Shown: positions 48,429-63,341 of the stretch, one piece after another
Layout: every line of letters starts with the position of its first letter
Numbering within the stretch: the first letter of the stretch is position 1
From: Xestospongia bergquistia
Lineage: Eukaryota; Porifera; Demospongiae; Haplosclerida; Petrosiidae
NCBI GenBank assembly: GCA_963965975.1
Contig: OZ014412.1
Location: 12,104,849-12,168,848 of the forward strand
Length of the DNA: 64,000 nucleotides
Direction: 5' to 3'
Made by a program: the position numbers and the translations under genes
The notes under the pieces: generated by a model
Told to the model about the DNA's origin: nothing
What the model saw: the letters and a program-made list of their open reading frames with translations, nothing else
Database searches by the model: none

Positions 48429-51400
48429 ATGGCTCTATCTGTTCTTTCTAAACGTACCTTGACACTTGTTACTGGTAATGCAAAGAAGCTTGAGGAGGTA
48501 AATCATTATTAATTCACAGGTGAATTAATGATTATTTTTATGTTGCAGGTGGTTTCTATTTTAGGAGACAACATCCCATGGGAGCTGATATCTCTTGATG
48601 TTGACTGTGAGTGTGTGTGCGTGCGTGCATGTGCATGTGACCCTCTAGAAAAGATTGAGCAGCCAGGCAGACATTGGTTCGTTAGTTATTTACTGCTGCA
48701 GTTAAACTAAAATTTAAGTAAATACTGAAAGTTTGGCGAGAGTTTTAATTATGCAGTTTGACAATTTTTGGCAAATAATTGGCAAATTAAACCTACCACC
48801 AAACAGCATTCAAACCAATTCACCAAATTTTATCTTCAACACCTGACATATAGTCAACTATGTGAGCTTGCACATTGACATGTCTTTAAACATACTTGTC
48901 TGGCTGGAAAATTGGGCAGATAATAAATTGGCAATTTGGAAGATCTAGTCAGACACTGCTAGCTAAATCAGTTTATTTCAACCAATATTAATTGTTAGCA
49001 TATAGTGCTTGAAGTTTGATACTAAAGTAGTAAATAACAATATAGTATCAATGAAAAATGCAAAAGTGCAGAAGCCTCTCATCTATAGCTATCTATACCA
49101 AGAAGGCAACCCTCTAAACCAATATTTACATTCATACCACAATGAATGTAATTAATTAGAAAGGATAGTGCATAATGTATTACTCTACAGCTTATATTGG
49201 TGGTTTGAAGAATAACTTGTAAACAATAATTGTGTTGGCCACTCTCATAAAAAAGCAATTGCATATGTGTTACAAGTTCTTGTAATTATAGCTGCAATGT
49301 TTAACGTATTACTACAACAGTGATTGCTTGTACTGAAAAGTACAGCTTATTTTGTTACTATGAGAGTTTCATAATGGGTAGTGGTTGCTTCAATGTGACA
49401 CTGACAAACTGACTGATGAGCTTATAGCAGTGACTAAACAGTCAATGACACACTTACTTTTGAACACTAGACAAGCATAGAAGGTTGTTTAAGTAATCTA
49501 TGTTAGCAGCTTATAGCCACGTCTACTATATTTCCATAGTTAAAACTCACCAATATGTTTGACTTAGCTTCTTTTGCTCCATATACATTATTTATTAAGT
49601 TAGATGCACCACTAGGTACATTGTAATTTTGTTAATAGTAGACATCTTAACAAAGAAAGCGAGTTGATCATGAAGTCAGAAATGTCACTAGAATCAAAAG
49701 CTATAATGAAAATACTTACATATTTTTCTTTTATTGTTCTATCTTGTATTAGCTGGCAAGTTAGTTTTGATGATAGCACTTTTCATTTTTTTGGCATATA
49801 TCTAAATGTTGTAAGGATGGTACACTTTATATTGCTATAGAAACTTTTTTTATATGTGCACAAAGCTGAATTGTTATTAATTGTACAGTTTACAAGTTAT
49901 GGTAGTTTTAAATGCTTTGTCAGGATATATAACAGAGACAAACAGACTATGTGCTGTAACCCTTGCCCACACAAGTTAAGAGGCTTAGCTTTTAGATGTG
50001 TATTTAAATATCTTTTCCACAATCAGTTCTACAATTGTTTTGTGCTATGTGCATATGTTTGTGTGCATGTATGTGTACACTGTACATAGGTGACAAATGA
50101 AAACAAATCATGTATGTTAACTACCAACACACATGGTAGCTGATATCGATGAATCTTATTAGCCTTTACAAAAAGCACTATCACAATAAGTATGCATTTG
50201 AAGCATCTTCATTTTATAATCTCTCTGCTAGCTATTAATTTCAAAACTTAATTGTGAAAGTGGGAATTTTAAACGATGATAGATAATTTCTTACAAATAT
50301 AAGTTCATTTAAAGAGAAGCCGCCATGGATCTGCAACTTTTTTTTAATACGCACTTTTAGTACTTATGGATTGTTGGAGACAACATTCTTTCAAACACTT
50401 CTTATGAGTTTAATGCAAGAAAATTACAAATAGGAGGCTATAACCAAACATCTATAGTAGTTGAAAGACAAGGTTGACTGTACAAACTAGCTCTGCCTAA
50501 ATAAGGGCTCCATATCTTTTGCAACAGTGATGGCTTTGAACAGAGCTTTTGATAGAGATTATTGCGAATAGAATAGCAAACACAATTTCACTGCACAACT
50601 ATAGGTAGATGTTGCTGCAATTATGCAAGATCAATCTGCCAAAAATAATTACTACCAAATTTCCAGCACTTGTATTCAATATCATCTAATTATGTGATGT
50701 CCAGTATATCCACTTCCTGTCCTCAATGTAGTATAATTTTGATAAGGTCCTCAATAACACTCTTTGTTATAATCTAATCAAAATATAATGTACTTGACAT
50801 AGCTATTTACATTGATAATCATTTTCTAGTGCCAGAGTTACAGGGAGAACCTGATGACATTGCAAGAAATAAATGTAAATTAGCTGTAGAAAAGGTCAGT
50901 AAGATTTATAATTACATTGATAAGCTCACAAATGGTACACTAAGCTTTGAATCTAAGACATAGGTTTAACATGTGAGACATAAAACCTAACATTACAATA
51001 CATAGGAAACATATGTTGTAGACATTATAGCCTACACTGTCCAATCAAAGAAGTGGTCATTAGTTCTAGATCTTGTCTATATGCTTATTGGTCTGACCTC
51101 ACTGGTCCATTATAATTACAGTATATTTTCATAGAATTTTAATATACTTTTTATGCAAAATCTAACCACTTAAAAGTTCCAAATGCTTAATAATCAGAAC
51201 TTATGTCTTTTACAACCTCATGAAGAAACCATAAATACATATGAAATGGTGTCTCATTCTTTTTTGGTTGTGTACTCATCATTGACTAAAGAAAGAGGCA
51301 GCATATACCTTCTATTTTTGTTATAGAAAGAAAGGCCTCGAAATTCTGTGTAAACTTGTCAACATATTTCAGTGCAGGGCATCCCTACAAAGGTAGTGCT

Positions 51401-52732
51401 ATTACCTACCTGATTATACTGGTTTTTTCAGGTTCAAGGTCCTGTTATGATAGAAGACACTTGTTTGTGTTTTAATGCACTTAAGGGACTCCCTGGACCT
51501 TATATGTAAGTGTATTTTTACAATTTTGTGTGAAAACAGTTTTTTGTATTTTCTTAGAAAATGGTTCTTGAAAAAGCTAGGGCATTCAGGTTAGTTTATA
51601 TAATTCATGATAATTTGTTTATTATTTTATAAGACAATTGAGCATTCATTGTAGTGGGTCTTGTATTATTATGGATGGCAAGTTAAAATTTTGTGATTTA
51701 TGAACTTAACATAATGCAATAATTATAGATGCACATAGATATATTGATAATTATATTACTGTGACGTAAAATTGCAAGCTCTTCCACTACAACATAAGAA
51801 ACTTTTTAACCAAAAATTGATACTTTTTCAAAATTACAATCCTTACCAAACAATGAATGTACATATTAGATCACTATTATTGAAGAATTAAATTATAATC
51901 ACAATAACTACACTACTTTCTGTATAATAGACAGTATAAAGAGTAAGCCAACTGACTAGCAAATAATATATTTGTGGATTGCTTGAACCAGTGGATGTAA
52001 CCAAGCCATCCTCCATACTACTGGTATTTGACTGATTGTAACAGTAATTGTTTAGGAAGAGTGTAGTGAAATGTACATACAGAACTGAAACATTTGACTC
52101 ATAATAATATCTCAATATTGAACAGGTTTAAATCAATTGCTGACAGGATTTGATGATAAATCAGCATATGCATTGTGCACTATTGCTTTTTGTGATGGTC
52201 CTACTAAAGAAGTTCAATTATTTCAAGGACGAACTGATGTCAGTTATTAAGTAGACAAAATGTTATCTTACTCCATATTGTCACACAAATATTCCATAAA
52301 GTTACTATGTTGTTTCTACCATATACATTTGTTCTATTGTATATATACTATTTGTTCAGTAGTAACAAGACACTTGTATCTACATTTGATCATATTCCAC
52401 ACCTACAATTATTTTTACTGACTTTACACTTTTATATTTCTAGACAGCTTGGTCCTTTACTAATTAATGCCCTTTCTTTCATAATAATATGAATCTTTTT
52501 TTAGGGAATGATAGTTGATGCTCGTGGTCCTCATACATTTGGTTGGGATCCAATTTTTCAACCTACTGGATTCACTCAGACATATGCAGAAATGGAAAGT
52601 GAAACAAAAAATGAAATATCCCATCGTAAAAAAGCTATTAAGTCTTTACAAGAGTTTTTCATGTCAAGTGTTAACAAGGAGGATGACTTACTTCCTCAGG
52701 AAAAACGTCCAAAAGTAGACAGCGAGACTTGA
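48429..52732 (+). CDS. ITPA: Inosine triphosphate pyrophosphatase
   Basis: Cytosolic house-cleaning enzyme that hydrolyses ITP, dITP and XTP to monophosphates and pyrophosphate, keeping deaminated purines out of nucleic acids. Seven exons: 48429-48497, 48549-48606, 50830-50894, 51432-51505, 51558-51589, 52126-52238, 52505-52732; all phases fit, 212 residues (human 194). Family signatures: [13 protein letters not shown] (substrate loop, residues about 11-24), [25 protein letters not shown] split over two exons, FGWDPIFQP and TYAEM with [10 protein letters not shown]. The extra length is a Lys/Asp-rich C-terminal tail ([16 protein letters not shown]), which looks like a possible nuclear signal but may be meaningless. 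Intron 2 is 2.2 kb and appears empty. Convergent with RING1/RNF2, 449 bp between stops. Confidence 0.95.
48607..50829 (+). other. ITPA intron 2 (2.2 kb), nothing recognised
   Basis: By far the longest ITPA intron. AT-rich with short open frames only; no RNA gene, repeat family or nested gene that I can support. Confidence 0.5.
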
Positions 52733-53181
52733 TCTTGTTAAGGTGTGTTCATATTAATATACCATACTGTGCGTTGTTTGTAAACCTTTATCTTTAATTA
52801 TTTATTAAATATCACAGTGGCATATATATATTTACTGTCTCTTAAACACAGCTGGCAAAACTAAATTTACAACATGCTTTCCTCAATTTAAAAGCTTGTC
52901 ACTATGGCTAACTTAACATGAGCACTTATGTCTAGATATGTATCCCTAGCATAGTCGTGCAGATGACACATGTGAGAGTAATTCTGAACATTACATGTCT
53001 TCACTGAAAGATGCAAAACAAGATTATTATGGAATAGTGTACAGATATATATCAGTTTCTTTTGCACAGTTAAGTAACATATTAAGATTTTCTCAGAAAT
53101 AGACTTGATATAAAGTATTTAATTAAGTTAAACAATATTAGTGTCTACACAATTAGGCCAACTGCTTGATCTGACTGGATA
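52733..53181. other. Convergent 3' region of ITPA and RING1/RNF2
   Basis: 449 bp between the two stop codons; must hold both 3' ends. AT-rich, no canonical AATAAA that I could assign with confidence. Confidence 0.5.
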
Positions 53182-56100
53182 TTAAGAGGAATAGGAGTTG
53201 GCTGAATAATAGAGCTTCATCTTTTCTCCAGGAGTCCAGTGCTAAATATACAGAGAGTGAGAGAGAAATTCATGAGCATTGATTGTTTAAAGCAAGAATT
53301 ATTATGAACAATTTTAAGATCATAAAAAATAGTTGTAGGTATATGATAATGTAACTTTGTTCACTACCAAATTTAAAGTCTCACTACATACAACATAATT
53401 CCCATTATATAGGAGCATTATGTCCATCAAAAAGATCTTAACTGCCATAGCAATGTGTAGTTTACTATTATACAGTATATCATATGCATTTGGTTTAATT
53501 ACTTCACTAATTATGTAAGAATACAAATACATCGTTTTGATGGTTAATAACAACTAGTAATAAATGACCTATAATTTTACTAAGGCCATTTTACTTTTTA
53601 CTTTATGACTGGTAAAAAAATGGGAAAAACTAAATTCAACCAAGGTCTATCTTGAACCCTTGCCTTTTGCTGTAAGATTGTTGTGATACTTAGGCATTGA
53701 AAATTAAACAGTGAATGTCTTCAGAGAATGAGATACATTCATATATGCAAACCCACTTCAGTGAACAACATGCCTATATACTTTATGCCTGATATGTTAA
53801 TCACCATAAAGAGGGTAATTTGGAAGGAGATAATTAGCAAATTCATAAAAAGTGGACTTTGGTGAATTAAATTTGGCATTCCACCTACTATTACTACACC
53901 CCTAATTAAAGAATTGAAGGATAAAATTTCAGCAAATGAAACCCTATTGCTAACATTTTATTCCTCCAAAATTACCCAATATACAGTATATTCATAAGAA
54001 GATTATGTGTGATAAGGCATATGTATTTTCTCACATTATCACAGATCTCCTTCAGACTGGTAGTACCTTCAAGTGTCTACAAAAAAGACAAGGAAATAAC
54101 ATTTAACTTATGATTGCATTTAATACACATGTTTTTTTGTATCTACTCAATATTTGGTATTTATGTTGCAAATAATAAAGTAAAGTTTGTACTCACTACA
54201 TAGCTTCCTTCATCTGAGCTGCACGACGTAGAAATACTAAACTTGTCTAGACCTGAAATAACAGAAACAAAATATACATACTGTAAATAAAGAAATCTTC
54301 CTTGTTGATAAATTTTGTGGTTGCTTATAATCAAGAAAATTGCAACCACAAACACTGGTATAAATTATATTCATAACCAATAAAACCACAAAAAGAAATT
54401 AATTATGCATACAAGACTATGATAAACAATTCGAACTACTATTATCATATATTGGGGATGTTCCCACTAATTACTTGAGCCTAGTTTACAATATAATGCA
54501 AACTATACATTGTGTTATGAGATGTAAATAAGAGGTAAACTTTGGAATATTTTACATAAGGTGACTTCACACAATATTGACTTGACTTCAATAAGTATTG
54601 CATTTAAAGTGTTGGAGTAATCAAAATAAAGGTTTGGAGTTTCACAGGAAAACATAATGCAAGTGCATGTATAAATCGTAAACCTAGCCTTAAACCAATA
54701 AACTATTAAATTGTTGTCCACAATGAACATGCTTGTAATGGAAATGAATATAATAAAACCACTTCACAATATAGCTTACACATTTGAATAAGCTCTCAGA
54801 TAAAATACATCTAAAAGTCAGTTTTGTATGATAAGTCTGAACAAATACCCAACACCCTATTGTTACTCATTAAGATATAATCTGTCTAATCCACAGATGA
54901 TCATCCTAATTTAATATTGTTAAGTAATTAATATATTTCATACTAGTTTGCATTTTCTCTCCAGTATTTCCAGTAGGATTTTGAATGAGACCAAGAAATT
55001 TCACAAGATGAGCCACTATATAATGAGATAAAAATGATTAAAATTACCCTCTGATTGACTTGCTGGTTAACTAAAAGATAGGAGCTCAGAGTTTTTGAAT
55101 TAACAATTGTATATGAATGGCTTACAGTAGGATTATATGTAGCATGTGACTATTTACCATACAAGAGTTTAACATCACAAACCTGTAGCATCTGGAGAGG
55201 TGGCAAGAGTACGAATATCAAAACCAGATACAGACTCATCACAGGGGTGTGGCCTCAACTGAAACTCAATACGAGACTAAAATAAATAAAAAATATTGGA
55301 TAATACTAAGTACACAAGTAAAATGATAGTATCTCTTGGCATCTTTTCACATGACTTAAGATAAATAGGTGATTGTATCTGGTACTCAAGTATATAAAGC
55401 AATGCTTATAAAGGAACAATCACATCAAATAGAGCATGACATAAATGTATCTAAATATATCTTACTTCTTCTTCTTCTTCATCATCTCCTTTACTTCCAT
55501 TATCCTCAGGATCCAAGTCAGAAAGATCTGAAATGCAGGTGGAAACATCAAATAAAAATCAATATTAGTCCTTGAACAAAGTTTATGGTACTTAGTTTAT
55601 ATTTTATATATATGGTGCATATATAGTGTAGAGATTGCTCTCCCTCTCTCTCTCTTCTATCATCTTTATCTAATTGCAATAACTATTGACTACTAACCCA
55701 TTTCATCTTAGTATAATATTGTAATAAGATGCAGTATCAAAATATTTATGAAGATATGCCAGTTACGATGGCAGTTATACCACAGGTGTGGCATAGTTTA
55801 ACCACAATGGATGTGTCATGCAGTCTTGTGTTCATGAGACTTTTCACATCAAATTTGTAGATAATTGTATTTTCTACACACAATAACTTTTTGAGAGCAA
55901 TAAACTCTACCATATTGTCTGTTCTTTTTTAAACACTAAGATAGACAGACAAAGCAAGTACTGTAACCCTTGACTACACAGATAATGGTGAGGGTTAATA
56001 ACATTGTAATAAACTACCTTCTTCTGGATAGAGTTTAGGCTTTTTTTCATCAGGTGAAGGAGATTCACTTGAAACAGGTACATCTAAAGTGATGACAAAA

Positions 56101-59100
56101 AATTACAATATTGTATAGCTGGAACACAGTCTATGAGTCAATCTAAAGAACCAAGTGAGACACTAAAAAGAAGGTTCTAACTTTTAGGGTAAGCATGGTC
56201 AAGATTGCATCATTGCTCTTTGGTAATGACGTAAAGAGACAACAAATGGTTTCCCTTTCTTTGAAGGACAGTTGATTCTAGTTCAAATTGTCAGCTTTGA
56301 TGACAATCACTAGCATTAAGTAAAATTAAGTCCAATCTATGGACTTACTGAGTGTCCACAGATTTGATGACTAGTTAACTACAGATCATTCCAATTAAAA
56401 CATTGTTTTGTTCTTTGCTTACAGAAATTACATTACTAGCACCAATGATAAATACTAAGGACATGGCATAAGATCCCTGACTTTAAATATCAAGCCACTA
56501 TACAGTACACGACAAGAATATTTAATGTACATTAGTATCTTACCAGCTTGAGTGTCATTCCCTCTCTTGAAGGTGACATGAGAGAGAAAGAGAGAGAGAG
56601 ATAATTATTGATAAAACTATATACAACTATCACGTATGTAACTATTCAGATTACAAACACATAGTTTGAAAAATTGCCTATGTTATTCTCTAGATAGAGT
56701 GAAAACTATTCAAGCTAGAAAATACTGTATTTCTCAATCATGTATAATTTGTTATTATACAGTAATCATGTTTGTGTATACAATTCTGCAGACTCTGCAA
56801 AAATGAAATTGTAAACTGATTCAAAGCAGTAGGTACATTATATACTAGAATTATGATGTTAATCAGACACCAGTTTCAAAGATGACTACATCAATTAGCT
56901 ATTCTCAAGATCCTTATCTTTGTGTTACTACTCACTAGCATAATATGGAAATGTAAACCTAATAAATTACTTAACATGTGTAACAGTATGGTTTGTAAAT
57001 ATTTTTTTAAAAAAAACATACTTTTCGTCTTGCCAATTGATGTAAAGGAGGATGTGGTGGCCGAAACTTCTCCTAGATTACAATTTACAAATAACAACAA
57101 TGTTAGCCATACAAAAATTTAAAGGATGAAATAAAAGTCAAATGTTACATTTCCAAACAATTGTCCAATCTAGTGCTTGGTTGGATAAATTGTTCAAAAA
57201 ATTATTTCATGCATGCAAAAAATCAATAATAAAGTAATCCTTACTATATTTCATAAAATAGCAGCTTCAAACAATAAAATTAAGAAAAATAAAACATAAT
57301 TTAAATAGTCAATTATTTCATCCCCTGTCAAACATTTGCAATCATAACTAAAGACAGTATACAATAGACTAAGTATCATGTACTGTTTAATAACCATTCA
57401 ATGACAACAGTAAATATCCACTATACATTATCGTCACAAAATAAGTCTTCTAGTGTATTGTTACTCAATTGATTTACTAACCTGTTGTTGTGTTAATTCA
57501 TCTCTGTTGGGATAAATCTAAAGAAATGCAACAAAAGTTACATGTATATTATACATGTAGTTACACTTAATTTTGTGGCTAATGAATGCAAATAATACTT
57601 ATAGACCACTTTTATATCATTGTTAAATTCAGTGATAGCATTTATAGTACACATATTTACTCAATAAAATTACAATTTGAGTAGCAGAAATATGTATGTA
57701 CACTTGCTTCATGCTCGCATTTGTATGTAAATAGTACCTTAGCAATGAGGGCATCAAAGTTGGGGTCAGATCTAAGAGATCGTTTTGACACTAGTTTTTT
57801 ACGGCAAGTAGGACATTCTTTGTTTCTAAACAAAGTTATTACAATTAATACATTATAACTTCAAGAACTATAAAAAGTACACAGTCCATGTGAATTAATT
57901 CATTTACCCGCTTCGCAAAGCAGTGATTATACATTCTTGACAAAATCTGTGCAGACACTAAAGAATATTAGAGAGAAATATTATAACTAATATTTGCAGC
58001 AATCCCCTCAATATGCCATTTCCTATAGAAATAGCCATATAATTAGAGCTACTGAGAAATTCTTTTGGGTCTATACACCTGGTTTATAAATTTGTCCTTA
58101 ATATTAAGTAGATCAAGCCTCCATTTAAAGAACTGATGGCTACAAAATCAAAATCTCTGTGACTGTTTTTTTGTAATACTCCTATTATTGACTTTTCTTG
58201 GTAATAAGTACTACTATAAGCACGTACTACAAACCTTTTATATCTATTATGCCACTAACTACACTGAGATGAAAAAATACTTACATCTACAACACCAACT
58301 AAAATGAAATATTAATACAGGATTTGCATATTTTAATAAATATTGCCTTACTTACTCCACAAAATCATTAAAATCTTTAGAGTGGAATCAATGCAACTCT
58401 CCTATATGCCAACAACAAGATGTGGCAAAATGTGATGTACAAACAAATTAGAGAATTAAATATAGTCATAGTCACTGAAACATTCCAGTGTCCATTGTTG
58501 TAAAGGCTGAGTATTTACTCTATACTAAAACTCTAGACAAATATTTTTGATGTCATAACAATCAGCACAAATTAAAAGTCAAATGTATGTTAACCTATAA
58601 CTCTGTATGTCCATTTTGCTCTGTATGGGCATGGTCAATAATTATTGCAGATTAAACAAAGGTAGAAATTGTCCAAAGATTATTTTCATGGTACTGATAC
58701 TGCTGTAAGAGACAGTATTATTGCTAACTTTGAAGATTGAAAAGTTGGCAGAAACTATGGAACTACTCAAAGAAGTTTTTTCAGAAGCTTTGATCAGTTA
58801 ATTCAATTCAAAGTGTTCACGATAAAAGTAATGTTATTTATTGGTTGCTTTGTGCATCAGCAGTTACTGTATGCAAGTTAACTTTATCAGTTGGCTTTGA
58901 AAGTCAGCATACAACAATACAATAAAACAATGAAATTAGACACGTAAATATAGTTAACACATGGTCCACACCATTCTTAGTTAGGACCACCTGACATGTG
59001 CAATGTACCAGGTGGAAAAATAGATTGTTATCATTACATTCTGTTCAACTATAATATTGATGATGTTATAACAATTATTATTATGATGATGATTACAATG

Positions 59101-62100
59101 CTCACTTCTTTAGTAGTTTGTGCATTCTTCATAAGATCCAAACAAATTGGACACATGAGTTCAGAATGAAGAGCTCGAGGACTAACTCCAATTAGGGAGT
59201 CATCAGTAACAACCTCATGAGGTTTACGATGTACTTCATATAATGACAGATCTAAATAAAGATAAAATAGATTCTTCATTGGTATTAATAGTAATATTCA
59301 TCACTTCAGTTTTGTGTGTGGGGGGTATTTTCTGTTGCTATTACTTTAAAGTAGAATTTTATTATAATAATGAGTATTCACTCCAGCCTGTACTATATAA
59401 TTTGGCATAAGTTTTACATGTAACTTGGCAATTTGTCAAATTCAACAAATTTTTGCTACTATGCCCACAAGTATTATATACATTTCTAATGGAACTAATT
59501 AATTCATCGATCATCATTTTTTCATTAATTAGTTCAAATATTCCTTTATATGGAACTGTCTAGTGAATATTAATAGCAATGAAAATATTTGATGTTTTGT
59601 CATGAAAATAATAAAACAAATTTGGCAGGTTTATAAATCAATACTTTAATTAATAGTGGGTGGTGTTATCACAACATACATATAAACTAAACTAGATGAT
59701 AAGATAACTAGTTCTGTGAGACAGTTTTAGTACATATATTTAGAAATGTTTTGGACATTATGTTGCTAATAGTTTATTATACTAGATTGGTAGTACAACA
59801 ATGTGACACTATAGTGACTATTTGACTTCACAGTTTTTTTTGTAATTGTTGATATGCCAAATTAAATTTATTACAATAAAATTTGCTAGATGGTATATTT
59901 CTTTCCTGTTTATATACCAGATACATTTAACAGGTTGAAATACACACAATTATCTAAGGAAAACAAATTTTGTGGTTTGGTTACTAAAATTCCCTAAAAT
60001 TAACTTTTGTGAGAAAATGTTTGTGATTTTATGAAATTTTGGAGTGTTAGCTAACTACACAGCACTGCATGAACACTTGGAAGTAGCTGTACAATGACAT
60101 AGAAATTTCTTTCTCTTTCTAACTCTGAATACATTGACAAGATTATGATGGCAAAACTCAACATGGCAGCTTCATATAAGCATATGCATAAGTGATTAAG
60201 ATTCATCCATTCATTTCTCAACCGTAGGACTAAAATGGAGCTATATGGTACTGTACATTAAAAATAGTTCTTTACTTATGAATACAGAGTTAAATATATA
60301 TCAACCAAGCAAGACTTACAGCTAGGGTCATGTAAGAAGCTAGTCTTTCTGAGTTCAGTTGGAAAAATGAGATATGCACACAAAAGTGTTCATATTAGTG
60401 AAGTTAGATATACATGTACAATTTAGGTGGTCCACTGTACTGAATACACTTAACATGTTTTGATTAGCTTTCAGTATAATTTAGTAAGCAACAACAGTTA
60501 GTCTTTCATTTTCAAAGTAGTATTGGGCTACACTAAAGTGTGTTAAGTCTGTTCAAAATTTAGTATTTTAGAAACTATTACAATAATTTCTACAATCTTC
60601 AAATGTTAAAGTTTAATTTTATAAGTATGCTACAAGGTAGAGTCCACTAAAGTTAATTGCTAAGTCCAACTATTAAATTTAGTAGATACAATTAACAGTA
60701 CACTGAATATATTTATAATAAACAAAACAAACATATTATTTAACTTTAGTTTTGAGTCCACAACTAAAATAAAGAAAATGTCTAGTTCTTCGTTTTACCT
60801 CATTTCATTTTGCACTCATAAAAAATGTTTGCAATTATTAAAAATGAAAATCAATTACAGTACACTATGTATTAAATGTTTGTAATTTATATATGTAGAC
60901 CTATCCATTTAGAATCCTGGTGCAAGGGAACAATAGTGTCAACAAACTGAAGGGATAGTACCAAAACATCACAATCAAGACCATGATAGGAATGAATCCT
61001 AACATAGCAGCCACATAATAATACAATAAACATAGCATTACATTACACTAGGGTTAAATTTAAAAATATCCTATGTTTTGTGTGATAACCATGTAGAGAT
61101 TATTATACTACTATTCTTCTACGGTCTTGTTTGTATTTTTGCTCACATCTATACACTTTATTATTATTTAAAAATTGTCTATTTTGGTTGCCTTGTCTTG
61201 CATATAAATATAATGCAGTTCTAAATAGACCAGATGATAATTATACAGTTAGCAATCATTGTCTATATTGATAATCATATTATATTATTGTATGTCACTG
61301 ACAAATACTCATACTGACAACTAAAGTATTAGTCTCATACCAAGACATAATGTGAGAAAGTACATCTGGCTACTTTAGTCTAATATCAACCTTTTTATTG
61401 GCTAAACAATCAGAATGCTCGAAATGTATAACATTATTAGCCACACGAATTACTATCAATAAAACATAGAAAACAACCTTTCTTACTTTAAGCGAGTGGG
61501 TGTTTGGGTACGAGACTATTGATGCATATGTGAATTTAATCATACTGCAAGTTTTGTGAGGTTAAAGAAGTATTCATCAAGAAAAACCAAAACCCTATAG
61601 GTTACCATTAAAATAATCAAGCATCAATGAGTTTTTCTACCTGGCAAGCTTTGCTTGCATGCCTGGTGATTCTAAGATCATTCTGGATAAGTATACATCA
61701 ACTTTAAATTAAAATTATTATTGAATGCAACTGTCAATGAAATTAATCCATACTTCTGTAACCACTGATGAACATCACAAGCAATGAATTTAATTTATTC
61801 TTACAAGTAATATTTGCATATAACTAATCAAAGTTATTATGTCTTTGATACTTGATTGTGCATAATCTGGACTATTATCAACTCTAAATAATAGGAAAGC
61901 TCTAATTTTTTAAAGCAACAATAGCATCATCAAACATTAAGATGATTTTTACACTTGTTATCTATCTAAAATTATTTTGTCTATAGCCAGTCAAAGCCAA
62001 CTATATGAGTTTTATATTGTAGGACATGAAATCTTCATTGGTTAGTTCAGAAGGTTTTTTAACAGTGAATATACATATTTTTAGGTTAATAACTATAAAT

Positions 62101-63341
62101 GGAAGAGGATATTAAGTCTTCGAGATTACTTATTAAGGAAATATCCTTAAAACAAAACATAATGACCATTCAAATGTAAATATACTAGCAAACCTAATAC
62201 ATCTACACGTATATTTTTATGTACATATTTTATCACACTGACTGATTCGTTTTTTGAGGTTTTTCAAAAACTACATAAAATATGACTGTGGTTTTTGTCA
62301 GAAAAAAATTTTACACTCCAAATCAAGTCATGTTTTTTTCTGAGCTGTTTAAACTGAAATAGAAGAATATTTTCCCTATCCCTACATACAAGTAGATAGT
62401 GTTACTCACTGGCTGCTGGTTTAGTAATGTTGTTTCAAAATGTTATGTCAAAGCATTACTAAAGTTGTAAGCAGTTTTTATAATCACCCAAGTCAAATAT
62501 ATAAGCATATAAATGAAAACGATAGCCTGCAAATTAAGAAAAGTCCTTTTTACAGAATGCTGTTAAAAGACACAGGCATGGTAAACTAACATTATCCTAG
62601 TTTAGTTATCAAGGAACCAATCTAACTTTCTTTTTACTTCGCCAAATATTGAAAAAATTATTTTTGAATATTCTTAGCTGCAGTGCACTATAATTTGTTT
62701 GCTGCATCCTCTCTTTTAGCTACATGTAGAACAGTAAAGTTAACGAACTGTCATTTTTAGAGTCACCATTTACATTATAACTATGACATCAATGGATTTT
62801 AACACGCTAAAAATATGATACATGTGATCAGGATGTGTTAAATATGGTGGATAGTTAAACATCTGGATTACTATAATACAAGGATTATAAAATATTTATT
62901 ATATTTGTCAAATATCCCTTCTAACTCTATAATATGCAAATTAAAGAAGTCCACAGGAAGCTACAACATATAGATTTACTAAAATATTGAGGGGTTCCAC
63001 AAAACATGACTTCAAAGTTATCTTCTTCACACATACAGTGAATTCATCTTAATGCAACAAAGCCTATCTGTTGAACAAGTGTCAATTACAATAGCACCAT
63101 CAGTAGTAGTACTTTATGATAGAAACTGAGTATCAAACAATTTGCTCAGTGATGGGACTATAAACTATGCTTAACACTCATACAAATGAGGGTGAGCCAT
63201 GATCATCCCGTTCCTATATCACCTCTATAGCTTAGCCCAGCCATTTACGAGTTTGGAGGGACAAAACACTCAATGTACTGCAAGATTAAACTTCTTACCC
63301 CAAATAGAGCCACTCTGTTGTCCTCCTAGCGTAGTAGTCAT
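53182..63341 (-). CDS. RNF2: E3 ubiquitin ligase RING1/RNF2 (Polycomb PRC1)
   Basis: Catalytic subunit of Polycomb repressive complex 1, which mono-ubiquitinates histone H2A. Fourteen exons, high to low: 63341-63299, 59251-59106, 57957-57908, 57825-57738, 57517-57482, 57072-57022, 56565-56544, 56083-56018, 55527-55466, 55276-55183, 55015-54944, 54252-54197, 54076-54035, 53241-53182; 888 nt, 295 residues (human RNF2 336). The N-terminal [13 protein letters not shown] and [38 protein letters not shown] and [15 protein letters not shown] form a complete C3HC4 RING with flanking helices. An acidic, Ser-rich linker follows. The C-terminal RAWUL domain is recognisable ([45 protein letters not shown]). 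The RING half is highly conserved; linker and RAWUL are more divergent. Likely one copy ancestral to vertebrate RING1 and RNF2. Confidence 0.93.
59252..63298 (-). other. RNF2 intron 1 (4.0 kb), nothing recognised
   Basis: Longest intron in the window. No open frame, RNA gene or clear repeat that I can support. It may hold regulatory elements; no motif stands out by eye. Confidence 0.5.

Noticed and set aside
56563-56565. Alternative acceptor two bases downstream for RNF2 exon 7
   Set aside because: It breaks the reading frame; only the start at 56565 keeps phase on both sides.
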